Made by a program: the position numbers and the translations under genes
Assembly (NCBI GenBank): GCA_963729935.1
Contig: CAVSPW010000009.1
Span: 1-64,000 of the forward strand
DNA from: CAIKMD01 sp963729935
Lineage (GTDB): Bacteria > Pseudomonadota > Alphaproteobacteria > ATCC43930 > CGMCC-115725
Reading direction: 5' to 3'
DNA length: 64,000 nucleotides
The notes under the pieces: generated by a model
What the model saw: only the letters and a program-made list of their open reading frames with translations
What the model was told of the DNA's origin: nothing
Databases searched by the model: none
Shown: one piece after another, positions 1 through 8,430 of the stretch
Numbering within the stretch: position 1 is the stretch's first letter
Layout: each line of letters begins with the position of its first letter

Positions 1-115
1 AAACATCGGCGCTTGTAGCACGCCAAAGCCGCTTCCTAATATGAAACCCAAGATGAGCCGGGGCGTCCGCTACTAAACCGGCTCCCCTGTCTCAAAGATT
101 TTGATGACGGACAGA

Positions 116-793
116 TCAGGCCGTCTGGCGCTTGCGCCGCCGCACTGCGCCGAGGCTCACGAGCGCTGTGCCGAACAAAGCGAGCGAAGCGGGCTCGGGG
201 ACCGGCGCCATGGCATCGACGCTGCCCTCGACCGTGGCGACGTTGTCGCCGTCAGAAAAGCTCCAGAGAAACTCCGCGCTCGCGAACGTATCGAGCGGCG
301 GTGGCAGCGGGTCGCCACCGTCGATGCTCGTCCCGCCCTCGAGCAAGATCACGAAGGTCTGCGCGAAGCCGTCGCTGACGAGTTCCGGGTACTCGACGAC
401 ATATGCGTCGCTGCCCTGACCCGGCACGCACTGGAAGGCGAGGATGCTGCCGACGAAGCAGTTGTGGAAGAGGATGACACTGGGTGGCGGCACATTTCCG
501 GCCGCGCCTGCGCCGTAGCGGTAGGTGCCGCCGATGTTGTCGGTGCCGGTGGGCGGCCGCTGACCGGTGGTGCCGTCCCCGAAGGAGATTGTCCCCGCGT
601 CGGGGTCGAGCGTGAATATGCCTTCCACCATGCCGGTCGGCAGCGGCAAGCCGTCGAAAATGTCGGCCGGATCATTGACCTGCGTGATCGTCCCGGAGAA
701 ACCGATGGAAATTGGTGTCGCCTTCGCCGCCGCAGGGGCAAATGCGAGGAGTGCAACCGCGAAGGCAACGCCCGGACGCCACGACAGACGCAT
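116..793 (-). CDS. PEP-CTERM sorting-domain protein
   Basis: Exported protein of about 225 residues. The N-terminus has a positively charged start followed by a hydrophobic signal segment ending near AAAKA. The last 28 residues carry the PEP-CTERM tripartite signal: VPEPASLALF, a short hydrophobic helix, then the basic tail RRRKR. Such proteins are recognised at the inner membrane by an exosortase and released to the surface or the matrix. The body has no domain I recognise and is rich in Gly, Pro and Asp, usual for this class. I chose the ATG preceded by GGAGGAGG rather than the upstream TTG in the same frame. No exosortase gene is seen in this window. Confidence 0.85.
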   Translation of the reverse strand: MRLSWRPGVAFAVALLAFAPAAAKATPISIGFSGTITQVNDPADIFDGLPLPTGMVEGIFTLDPDAGTISFGDGTTGQRPPTGTDNIGGTYRYGAGAAGNVPPPSVILFHNCFVGSILAFQCVPGQGSDAYVVEYPELVSDGFAQTFVILLEGGTSIDGGDPLPPPLDTFASAEFLWSFSDGDNVATVEGSVDAMAPVPEPASLALFGTALVSLGAVRRRKRQTA

Positions 794-952
794 CGCCTCC
801 TCCAAGGGGCTACGACCGACGACATAGAACGTTCAGCGGGGTCCTAGCAAGGCCCCAGCGCCGGACCCCCGCACTATCTCGATCGGCCCGCGCGACTGGA
901 AGCATGGGTTCTGATCAACGGGAGTGAGTATAGCGGGCACGGAGCGCTCAAG

Positions 953-1123
953 CTACGCATGGACCAGCGCGAAATAGATCACGTAGAGCCAGCTGAGAAT
1001 GCCGTGGATGATTGCCCACAAGATCGAGTGGTTGTTCGCGTAAGAGATCGCTATCGCGAGCGCCGAACCGAAACTCGCACCGTATTTCGCGCCCTCGACG
1101 CGGACGCTGTATGCCCCGTTCAT
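953..1123 (-). CDS. Small inner-membrane protein, 56 aa
   Basis: Short gene read directly from the minus strand. It encodes a 56-residue protein beginning MNGAYSVRVEG. A Gly/Ala/Ser-rich helix is followed by SILWAIIHGILSWLYVIYFAL, so nearly the whole C-terminal half is one or two membrane segments. The pattern (N-terminal polar 12 residues, then SFGSALAIAISY, then the Trp/Tyr-rich helix) resembles a widespread small hypothetical membrane protein family whose function I do not know. An AGGGGG ribosome binding site lies about six bases before the chosen ATG. A second in-frame ATG two codons upstream is possible. Confidence 0.65.
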   Translation of the reverse strand: MNGAYSVRVEGAKYGASFGSALAIAISYANNHSILWAIIHGILSWLYVIYFALVHA

Positions 1124-1230
1124 CACCATCCCCCTGTCTGCCTTGATGGGGGGTTACGCGCGCCCCACCGCGGTGTCCTGCGGCGCCCGTTCGAACTCGA
1201 CTCCCGCGCGCCTGTCCCTATCATCGCCCA

Positions 1231-1404
1231 ATGGAGTACGCGCCCGGCCAGACCATCCTTCCGAGCCACCTGCCGACTGAACAGCGGCCCGTGCTGCGCG
1301 CGGTGGCGCTGGCCTATCGCCGCGGGCGTCGCGCGGGGCTGCATGAGCATGAGTGTTACAACGCCGCGCTCGCCGAGTATCGGCGCCTTGACCCATTCCG
1401 AGTA
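1231..1404 (+). pseudogene. Truncated small conserved-looking ORF
   Basis: The first 55 or so codons read as a credible small protein (LPTEQRPVLRAVALAYRRGR, then HEHECYNAALAEYRRLDP) with GC-rich third positions. After about position 1400 the same frame becomes AT-rich, loses any protein character and runs into the ribosome binding site and start of the next gene. I read this as a gene that lost its 3' end, or a frameshifted one. No clear ribosome binding site is seen. Function unknown. Confidence 0.3.
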
Positions 1405-1438
1405 AATCATGTTTGTGCAAATCGGGGGAGTAAGCACT

Positions 1439-1879
1439 ATGAGCACCAAAACCCGCTTCATGGCGCAGAGTGGCGTGGTCCTATTTGCGCTCAGTCTTGT
1501 AAACGGATTTCTCGTTCATCTTTTACCGCTGCGAGAGCAACTTCTTGAGGCGCATTTGGTCGGGCTGATGGGTTCGCTCTTCATGTTTGCGCTCGCATCG
1601 CTATGGCAACAACTCGGTCTAACCGATGGAATGTCGAAGGCTGGCACCTTCTGCGTCATCTACGGCTTCGGAATGGGTTGGCTTGTAAACTTCATTGCTG
1701 CGACCTCGGGGGTGTTTGGCGTCTTTCCAATCTCCGTGAGCGCAACCCACCAGCTATCATCGAGCGACATGCTGATCAGCGCGGGTTTGTTGAGTGTCGT
1801 CGTTGCTCTATTCGCGTTGTGTGTCATTCTTTTTTTGGGCATTGGCCGCGCCAATCAACTCGGCCGTTCCGCTAGGTAG
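1439..1879 (+). CDS. Integral membrane protein, unassigned
   Basis: A 146-residue protein with four predicted membrane segments, at about residues 8-26, 38-56, 66-86 and 110-135. The composition is hydrophobic and Leu/Gly-rich. The layout resembles small four-helix proteins of the hydroxylaminobenzene mutase type, but the similarity is only in pattern and I do not assign a function. The start is the ATG eight bases after GGGGGAG; a longer start 30 bases upstream lacks such a site. The codon use is less GC-biased than the neighbouring housekeeping genes. A clear hairpin terminator follows. Confidence 0.6.
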   Translation: MSTKTRFMAQSGVVLFALSLVNGFLVHLLPLREQLLEAHLVGLMGSLFMFALASLWQQLGLTDGMSKAGTFCVIYGFGMGWLVNFIAATSGVFGVFPISVSATHQLSSSDMLISAGLLSVVVALFALCVILFLGIGRANQLGRSAR

Positions 1880-1905
1880 GGAAGCCCGCCGTGTCCGGCA
1901 GGCTA

Positions 1906-1933
1906 GGCTCCGTTTTCGGGCGGAGCCTTTTCC
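1906..1933 (+). terminator. Rho-independent terminator
   Basis: GGCTCCG pairs with CGGAGCC around an eight-base loop and is followed by TTTTCC. It lies 27 bases after the stop codon of the preceding membrane-protein gene, in the right orientation to end that transcript. Confidence 0.75.
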
Positions 1934-2154
1934 GTTGTATGGTGAAAGTGATTTTACATCCTCACAACGCGGAGAGAATCCGTTTATGTGTGTTCAAGCA
2001 AGCGAAGATGGAACGTCACCACCCCCCGGGTAAACATAAGTTCATGACAAATCGTGAGCCAACCAAAGCCTAAGATTCGGGGTCAGAGTGGATTTTTGCG
2101 GGCTTGTCGCTCGCCGCGAGCTTGATCACGCCTTCTTCACTTGCTCCTCGTTCG

Positions 2155-3489
2155 TCACGCCCCCGCCTTGCCATCCCCCTCCACCGTCACCCGCGCATTC
2201 GCGGGAAAGCGCAGCTCGCGCACGGGGAAGGGGATCTCGATGCCCTCGCGCTTGAACGCGTCCCACAGCGCGAGGAGGACGGCGCCGCGCACGTTGGTCA
2301 CGCCCTCGACCGGATCGTTGATCCAGACGCGCAGAATGAAATCGAGCGAGAAATCGTTGAACTTGGTGAGGTGGCACACCGGCTCGGGCACGCGCAGCAC
2401 GCGCTCCACCGCCGCCGCGGCGGCGATCGCGATCTCGCGCACCTTGTGCGGGTCGCTCGCATAGCTCACGCCGAAATCGACGTCCAAGCGCACGCGGTCG
2501 TTCGAATGCGACCAGTTGATCACGCGCTGCGTCACCAGATCCTCGTTCGGGATGAGAATCTCGCGCCCGTCGCGGATGACGACCGAGGTGTAGCGCGCCC
2601 CCATCGTGTCGACCCAGCCGAAATTGTCGCCCACCGTGATCACGTCGCCCGGCTTGATCGATTTGTCGGCGAGCAGGATGATCCCGCTGACCAGGTTCGA
2701 GACGATCTTCTGCAGGCCGAAGCCGACGCCGACGCCGACGGCGCCCGAAAAGAGCGCGAGCGCCGAGAGGTCGATTCCGACCGAGCTCAAGACGATGATG
2801 ATCGCCAAGGTGACGAGGGTGAGCCGGATCAGCTTGCCGATGAGAACCTGGATCGAGGGGGTCAGATCCGTGCTGCGGCGCAAGCGCCGGTCGAGGAAAT
2901 TGCTCGCCCCGATCGCCGCCCAGAGGGTGAGCAGCAGGAGGCCCGACGCCTTTAAGAGCAGCAGGAGCGAGAGCCGCAATCCGCCGACCACGATCGCCAT
3001 GGCGTCGAGCCATTGGGTCACGCTGTCGAGCAGGCCCAAAATGCTCAAGGTCGCGATCGTCCAGGCCGAGATGGCGACGACGCGGTTGACGAAATGATTG
3101 CGGATGAGCCCCGCCAGGATCGAGATCGCCACCCAGGCCGTGGCGAGGCTGGCCGAGACGCTCAAGAGATAGGACCGGCCCGGCGGCACGAGCGCGAGCA
3201 TGATCCCGTGCAGGATCGCCGCGATCACAATGAAGCCGATGAGGCCGAGATTGGCGATGAAGGCGTCGAAGACCTGCCGCGCGAGCGGCGGCCAGGCGGC
3301 GGTGAACGCGGCGGTCTTGAGGCGCCTGCGCGCGAGCAGCATCGCGCCGATCCCGATCGCGGCCGCGACCGCGATCAGGCCGAGCTGAACCGGAAACCAG
3401 ATCGAGGTGACGTCCGCGCGGAAGGAGAGCAGCGCCGCCTTCAGATTGGCGAGCGCGTGCGCGAGATCGAGATTGACGTCCTGATTCAT
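2155..3489 (-). CDS. MscS-family mechanosensitive channel
   Basis: 444 residues. The N-terminal 230 residues hold several membrane helices. They are followed by the MscS pore and beta domain: the pore helix LSALALFSGAVGVGVGFGLQ with its Gly/Ala spacing, then KIVSNLVSGIILLADKSIKP and a GDVITVGDNFGWV beta-domain signature, then PNEDLVTQRVINWS. The C-terminal alpha/beta domain ends with EIPFPVRELRF, as in MscS relatives. The protein releases solutes on hypo-osmotic shock, or may have another tension-gated role. It is a single gene on the minus strand. Between it and tyrS lies a palindromic repeat. Confidence 0.9.
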   Translation of the reverse strand: MNQDVNLDLAHALANLKAALLSFRADVTSIWFPVQLGLIAVAAAIGIGAMLLARRRLKTAAFTAAWPPLARQVFDAFIANLGLIGFIVIAAILHGIMLALVPPGRSYLLSVSASLATAWVAISILAGLIRNHFVNRVVAISAWTIATLSILGLLDSVTQWLDAMAIVVGGLRLSLLLLLKASGLLLLTLWAAIGASNFLDRRLRRSTDLTPSIQVLIGKLIRLTLVTLAIIIVLSSVGIDLSALALFSGAVGVGVGFGLQKIVSNLVSGIILLADKSIKPGDVITVGDNFGWVDTMGARYTSVVIRDGREILIPNEDLVTQRVINWSHSNDRVRLDVDFGVSYASDPHKVREIAIAAAAAVERVLRVPEPVCHLTKFNDFSLDFILRVWINDPVEGVTNVRGAVLLALWDAFKREGIEIPFPVRELRFPANARVTVEGDGKAGA

Positions 3490-3550
3490 GCCCGCGTTCC
3501 GACCTTTCCCTGTTCCCGCGCGAGGCCAAGACCATCAGCGCGCGGCGCCC

Positions 3551-3656
3551 CCCTCCCAACCCTTGACGCCGCCGAACATGCCACTGGCATGTTCGGGCCA
3601 AGCGTCCGGGGGACGCTTGGCAGGCGTCAAGCCCTCGAAGAGGGAGGGCAGGGTGG
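3551..3656. repeat. Cloverleaf-like palindromic repeat element
   Basis: The 314-base gap between tyrS and the mscS-type gene holds a nested palindrome. The outer stem CTTGACGCC (3562-3570) pairs with GGCGTCAAG (3623-3631). Inside are two perfect hairpins: CCGAACATGCCA/TGGCATGTTCGG (12 bp around one base, 3572-3596) and CCAAGCGTCC/GGACGCTTGG (10 bp, GGG loop, 3598-3620). A further CCCTCCC and GGGAGGG flank the whole. The fold would be a three-way junction. It resembles dispersed REP-like elements. No gene is seen in the remaining bases of the gap. Confidence 0.7.
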
Positions 3657-3803
3657 GTGAAGCGCTCAGCGCATGTGCCGCCCTGGATCGCTTCGCCTCT
3701 TCGCTTTCGGCTCGCGGATCGTAATGATCTTTCCGTCCGATCAACTCATGGCCTACCTGTTCTCGTATCCGCGCCGGACCGGTCGGGCCTGATCCGCCGC
3801 GCG

Positions 3804-5057
3804 TCAGACCGGCCGGATCAGCGCGTGGCGCTTGCGGCCGGCCGAGAGCTTGATCACGCCCTCGTCGTTGATGTCGGCAAGGCTCAAGAGCTGCTTCTCG
3901 TCCGTCACCGGCTTGTCGTTGACCTTGGCGCCGCCGCCGCGGATGAGGCGCCGCGCCTCGCTCAGGCTCGCGGCCAGCCCCGCGGCGTGGAAATAATTGA
4001 TCGCCGGATGCCCCGCCGCCAATCGCGCCTGCGAGGTCTCGGTCACGGGCAATTCCTCGCCGATCCCGCCCTGCTCGAAGACGCGCCGCGCGGTTTCGGA
4101 AGCCGCCTCGGCCGCATCCTCGCCATGGGCGAGCGATGTGGCCGCGTTGGCGAGCACGATCTTGGCGTCGTTGATCGCGCTGCCTTCCAATTTTTCCAGC
4201 CGCGCGATCTCGGCCATCGGCAGCTCGGTGAAGAGCTTCAAAAACCGCCCGACATCGGCGTCCTCGGTGTTGCGCCAGAACTGCCAATAATCATAGGCGC
4301 TCAAGCGTTCCGCGTTGAGCCACACCGCGCCCTGCGCGGTCTTGCCCATCTTGGCGCCCGAGGCCGTGGTGATGAGCGGCGAGGTCAGACCATAGAGCGC
4401 GCGCTCGTCGACGCGCCGCCCGAGCTCCACGCCCGAGACGATGTTGCCCCATTGGTCGGAGCCGCCCATCTGCAGGATGCAATCGTGCCGGCGCGCCAGC
4501 TCCAGGAAATCATAGGCCTGGAGCACCATGTAGTTGAATTCGAGGAAGGAGAGCGGCTGCTCGCGCTCGAGCCGGAGCTTGACGCTGTCGAAGCCCAGCA
4601 TGCGGTTGACCGAAAAATGCCGGCCGAAATCGCGCAGGAAGGGGATATAGGAAAGCCCGTCGAGCCAGAGCGAATTGTCGGTCATCACCGCGTCGCTGGG
4701 CCCGTCGCCGAAGGTCAAGAACCGGTCGAAGACGCGCCGGATGCCTGCCATGTTGGAGGCGATCTCGGCATCGCTCAGAAGCTTCCTCGCCTCGTCCTTG
4801 CCCGAGGGATCGCCGACCTTGGTGGTGCCGCCGCCCATCAGCACGATCGGCTTGTTGCCGCACTTCTGCCACAGCCGCAGCAGCATGATCTGGAGCAGGC
4901 TTCCGACATGGAGACTATCGGCAGTACAATCGAAACCAATATAGGCTGTAATGGGTCCTTCGCCGAGCCGCGCGTCGAGCGCGTCGCGGTCGGTCAGCTG
5001 ATGGATGAAGCCGCGTTCTTCGGCCGCGGCAAGAAAGCTCGAGCGAGGCTTGGACAT
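3804..5057 (-). CDS. tyrS: Tyrosyl-tRNA synthetase
   Basis: 417 residues, usual length for bacterial TyrRS. It charges tRNA-Tyr in the cytoplasm. The class I HIGH region is FDCTADSLHVGSL near residues 44-56. The tyrosine-binding core GGSDQWGN is near the middle and the KMSKS equivalent is GAKMGKT. The C-terminal S4-like RNA-binding domain (SLSEARRLIRGGGAKVND) is intact. I chose ATG at MSKPRSS; an upstream TTG six codons earlier in frame is less likely. The gene is divergent from anmK, an arrangement common in alphaproteobacteria. Palindromic repeats lie on both sides. Confidence 0.97.
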   Translation of the reverse strand: MSKPRSSFLAAAEERGFIHQLTDRDALDARLGEGPITAYIGFDCTADSLHVGSLLQIMLLRLWQKCGNKPIVLMGGGTTKVGDPSGKDEARKLLSDAEIASNMAGIRRVFDRFLTFGDGPSDAVMTDNSLWLDGLSYIPFLRDFGRHFSVNRMLGFDSVKLRLEREQPLSFLEFNYMVLQAYDFLELARRHDCILQMGGSDQWGNIVSGVELGRRVDERALYGLTSPLITTASGAKMGKTAQGAVWLNAERLSAYDYWQFWRNTEDADVGRFLKLFTELPMAEIARLEKLEGSAINDAKIVLANAATSLAHGEDAAEAASETARRVFEQGGIGEELPVTETSQARLAAGHPAINYFHAAGLAASLSEARRLIRGGGAKVNDKPVTDEKQLLSLADINDEGVIKLSAGRKRHALIRPV

Positions 5058-5122
5058 GGGGCGCCGGTTTAGCACAGGCGGGCAGGGGCGACAAACGCGG
5101 CTGGCGCCGCGCGCGCGGCCGG

Positions 5123-5258
5123 CCCCCCTCCCGCACGCGGCTCGACGCCGCGTGCTTCCTCCCCCTCAAGGGGGGAGGAGTCTTTTATTTTCACCTCCCC
5201 CCTCAGAGGGGGAGCTCGGCAATGCGAAAGCATTGCCGGGAGGGGGGGCCCGTGCGAC
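5123..5258. repeat. Palindrome-rich intergenic repeat
   Basis: The divergent gap between tyrS and anmK holds stacked hairpins. They are GCACGCGGC/GCCGCGTGC (5133-5155), CCTCCCC around TCAA with GGGGAGG and then a TTTTATTTT run (5158-5190), and CGGCAATGC-GAAA-GCATTGCCG with a GNRA loop (5217-5238). The last is bracketed by CCTCCCCCCT and GGGAGGGGGG. The CCTCCC/GGGAGG bracketing matches the element downstream of tyrS. It leaves little room for a conventional promoter before anmK. Confidence 0.6.
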
Positions 5259-5276
5259 GCGCGCCTCGGTGCGGCC

Positions 5277-6350
5277 ATGACCGCGCTCGCGCGCGTCATC
5301 GGGCTGATGAGCGGCACCTCGCTCGACGGCATCGACGCGGCCTTCATCGAGACCGATGGCGAGGGCAGGGTCGTCGCCGGACCCTGGCTGACCAAGCCCT
5401 ATGAGCGGCCCTTGCGCGAGCGGCTGCGCGCGGCGCTGGGCGGCAAGGGCGATGTGGCCGAGCTCGAGCGCCGCTTGACCGAGGCGCATGCCGAAGCGGT
5501 GAAGAGCCTGATCGCGCGGCACGCGCTGGGCCAGATCGATCTCATCGGCTTTCACGGCCACACCATCCTGCACGCGCCCGACCAGGGCCGCACCTGGCAG
5601 CTGGGCGACGGCGCCTTGCTCGCCAAGCTCACCGGCATCGACGTCGTCGGCGATTTCCGCAGCGCAGATATGGCCGCGGGCGGCGAGGGCGCGCCGCTGG
5701 TGCCGCTCTATCACGCGGCGCTCGCGCGCGAGCTGGAGCGCCCGCTCGCCATCCTCAATATCGGCGGCGTCGCGAATGTCACCTGGATCGGCGCCGGCGA
5801 CGATCAGATCCTCGCCTTCGATACCGGGCCGGGCAATGCGCTGATCGACGATTGGGTGCTGGCGCAGACCGGCGCCGCCTCCGATCTCGACGGCGCGCTC
5901 GCGGCCAAGGGCAAGATCGACGCGGCCTTCCTCGCGCGCTTCCTCGCGCATCCCTATTTCAAGCGCCGCCCGCCCAAATCGCTCGACCGCGACGAATTCG
6001 CCGCCTTCCGGCCGACGGGGCTCGCGCTCGCCGACGGCGCCGCCACCTTGACCGCGATGACCGCGGCCTCGATCGCGCGGGGCGCCGAACATTTCCCGGC
6101 GCCGGCGCGACGCTTTCTCGTCACCGGCGGCGGGCGCCACAACCCCACATTGATGGCGATGCTGGCGGCACGCCTCGGCGCGCCGGTGGCGCCGGTCGAG
6201 GCGGTGGGCTGGGAAGGCGACGCGCTCGAGGCCCAGGCCTTCGCCTATCTCGCGCTGCGTTCGCGCAAATCCCTGCCGTTAACCATGCCCGGCACGACCG
6301 GCGTCAAGGCGCCCGTCACCGGCGGCCGGTTCTTCCCCCATCCCGTTTAA
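5277..6350 (+). CDS. anmK: Anhydro-N-acetylmuramic acid kinase
   Basis: 357 residues, typical length. The enzyme phosphorylates and opens 1,6-anhydro-N-acetylmuramic acid during peptidoglycan recycling. The N-terminal phosphate-binding motif GLMSGTSLDGIDAA is textbook for AnmK. FDTGPGNALIDDW in the middle and FLVTGGGRHNPTLM near residues 281-294 are the further ASKHA-fold signatures. It starts at the ATG just after the repeat element and is divergent from tyrS. Confidence 0.96.
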   Translation: MTALARVIGLMSGTSLDGIDAAFIETDGEGRVVAGPWLTKPYERPLRERLRAALGGKGDVAELERRLTEAHAEAVKSLIARHALGQIDLIGFHGHTILHAPDQGRTWQLGDGALLAKLTGIDVVGDFRSADMAAGGEGAPLVPLYHAALARELERPLAILNIGGVANVTWIGAGDDQILAFDTGPGNALIDDWVLAQTGAASDLDGALAAKGKIDAAFLARFLAHPYFKRRPPKSLDRDEFAAFRPTGLALADGAATLTAMTAASIARGAEHFPAPARRFLVTGGGRHNPTLMAMLAARLGAPVAPVEAVGWEGDALEAQAFAYLALRSRKSLPLTMPGTTGVKAPVTGGRFFPHPV

Positions 6351-6410
6351 GGCGCCCTTCACCGTTGATTCCCTAAGCTCCAGGGTTCGAATAACCGGAG
6401 CAGGATTGAC

Positions 6411-8429
6411 GTGGCGGCGGGCAACATCGTTCATGGGCCGGGCTCGGCGGTGCGGCCGGGCAGCGTCTTCGAGATTCTGGCCGAGCAGAAGCTCGACGAG
6501 CTGAGACAGGCTCACGCGCCGGCCTTCGCCGCGACCTGCGCCGACCGGCAGGACGACCGCTTCTTCGCGCTCATCGCCGATCCGTCGCTTCAGCCGCGCT
6601 ACGATCTCGTCGAAAAGCTCGCCGCCTTGCGCCTGGATCATGTGTTGACGCCGGTCGGCTGGGGCCCTGTCGACCTGCCCGGCCTGCCGGCCGGAAGCTT
6701 CGCCACCGTCTTCGAGCGCCCCTCCGGCGCGCGCGTCGCGAGCAACATGACCGACCCGATCGCGCCGCTGACCGCCGACGCGATCTTGCGCGGCGCACTG
6801 CCGCCGATCGTGCGCGCCTTGCGCGCCTTCGCCGAGGCGCGCATCACCCATCGGAACATCCGGCCGACCAATCTCTTCCATCATGGGGCCAAGCGCGAAA
6901 TGATGCTGGGCGATGCGGTGACGGCGCCGCCCGGCTTCGCGCAGCCGCACAATTTCGAGACCGTCGAGGGCGCGATGGCGATGCCGCATTGCCGCGGCGC
7001 CGGAACGCCGGCGGACGATCTCTATGCGCTCGGCGTGACGATCGTCTATCTGGCCCTCGGCCGCGATCCGACCGCCGGCATCGACGCGCGCGAGCTCCTG
7101 CGCGCGAAGATCGAGCGCGGCTCCTTCACCACCATCGTCGGCCAGACGCGTCTGCCGCCCGAGCTGATCGAGGTTCTGCGCGGGCTCCTGGCCGACGATT
7201 TGACCGAGCGCTGGGGGATCGGCGACGTCGAGAGCTGGCTCCAGGGCGCGCGGCTGAAGCCGCGAAGCCAGAACCCGTCGAGCTTCGTCGCGACGCGGCC
7301 CTTCGAGTTCGGCGGACGCGGCTCCTACACCGCGCGCGCCGTGGCCCAGGCCTTTGCCGCCGATCCCGGCGCCGCCGTGCAGGCCATTCGCTCGTCCGAT
7401 TTCAAGATCTGGCTGCAGCGCAGCCTCGCCGACGAGAAGCGCGCGGTCGCGGTCGCCGGGGTGCGCGCCGATGGGGGCGAGCTCCGCGCCACCGTCGGCC
7501 AGGAATTGCGCGTCACCGCGCGGACCTGCATCGCGCTCGATCCGCTGGCGCCGATACGCTACGGCGATTTCGCCATCGCCATCGACAGTTTCGGCGCCGC
7601 GCTGACCGCGGCCTTCAACGGGCGCGGCTCGCTGCAGATGATCGGCGAGATCCTGACCGCGCGTCTGCCGCAATCCTGGATGTCGGCGCAGAGCGAGCTG
7701 CGGCCCGAGCTCACGGCCATGAACGTCGCCAAGCCCTTCGATGTGATGCAGCGCTTTGCAGAGGATCCGCGGCTGGGCTTCGGCTTGGAGCGCGTGCTCT
7801 ACGAGCTCAGCCCGATGCAGCATTGCCTCTCGCCGGTCATCCAGGCCGATCACGTGGTCGACGGGTCTCAACTCCTCGACGCGCTCGAGGGCGCGGCCGA
7901 GTGCGGCGCCATCGGCGAGGCGCTGTTCGACCGCCACCTCGCCGCCTTCGCCGCCGCGCGCACGCGCCACCTCGCCCGCGACGCGCTCGAATTCCTGAGC
8001 GGCTCGCCGCGCCAGCGCGCGCTGGGCACGCTCGCCATCCTGGCGCATCTCCAAGGCGAGCACGGGCCGGCGACCTTGCCGGCGCTCGGCAAGTTCATCG
8101 CCTCCCAGGCCGCGACCCTGGTCAACATGTTCCACAGCCGCTCGCGGCGCGCGCGCCTCCTCGCCGAGGTCAACAAGCTCGCGGCACGGGGCTCGCTCGG
8201 CGACCTGTTCTGGCTGCTCAACGGCTCGAGCGAGCGGGCCCGCGATCTGCAGGGCTTTGCCGCCGCGCGGCAGGAATACGCGTCGATCGAGCGCATGCTC
8301 TCGGAGCTGCGCCGCGGCGAGCTGACCCGCCCGGCCCAGGCGGCCGCGCTGGGCGGCAGCGCCGGCGTGATTTCCGCCGCCTTCGCCGCGATCGCGGTCG
8401 CGTCCGTCGCCGTGCTCAAGGTGTGGTGA
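6411..8429 (+). CDS. Membrane-anchored pseudokinase-like protein
   Basis: 672 residues. Residues about 60-240 look like a Ser/Thr protein-kinase fold with a degraded active site. The catalytic loop reads HRNIRPTN (147-154), with Asn for the catalytic Asp and Arg for the Lys. The DFG position is GDA (167-169). No clear Gly-rich loop or VAIK lysine is present. DDLYALGVTIVYLALG matches the kinase alpha-F region. The next 400 residues are a helical domain I do not recognise. The last 25 are a hydrophobic tail anchor (GVISAAFAAIAVASVAVL). Start is GTG after GGAGCAGG. The next gene starts one base after the stop codon, so the two are probably co-translated. Confidence 0.75.
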   Translation: MAAGNIVHGPGSAVRPGSVFEILAEQKLDELRQAHAPAFAATCADRQDDRFFALIADPSLQPRYDLVEKLAALRLDHVLTPVGWGPVDLPGLPAGSFATVFERPSGARVASNMTDPIAPLTADAILRGALPPIVRALRAFAEARITHRNIRPTNLFHHGAKREMMLGDAVTAPPGFAQPHNFETVEGAMAMPHCRGAGTPADDLYALGVTIVYLALGRDPTAGIDARELLRAKIERGSFTTIVGQTRLPPELIEVLRGLLADDLTERWGIGDVESWLQGARLKPRSQNPSSFVATRPFEFGGRGSYTARAVAQAFAADPGAAVQAIRSSDFKIWLQRSLADEKRAVAVAGVRADGGELRATVGQELRVTARTCIALDPLAPIRYGDFAIAIDSFGAALTAAFNGRGSLQMIGEILTARLPQSWMSAQSELRPELTAMNVAKPFDVMQRFAEDPRLGFGLERVLYELSPMQHCLSPVIQADHVVDGSQLLDALEGAAECGAIGEALFDRHLAAFAAARTRHLARDALEFLSGSPRQRALGTLAILAHLQGEHGPATLPALGKFIASQAATLVNMFHSRSRRARLLAEVNKLAARGSLGDLFWLLNGSSERARDLQGFAAARQEYASIERMLSELRRGELTRPAQAAALGGSAGVISAAFAAIAVASVAVLKVW

Positions 8430-8430
8430 G

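Noticed and set aside
1891..2073. 60-codon frame after the membrane-protein terminator
   Set aside because: Overlaps the terminator, has no ribosome binding site and no protein pattern.
2606..3660. Plus-strand frames opposite the mscS-type gene
   Set aside because: Asp/Arg-rich shadows without domains.
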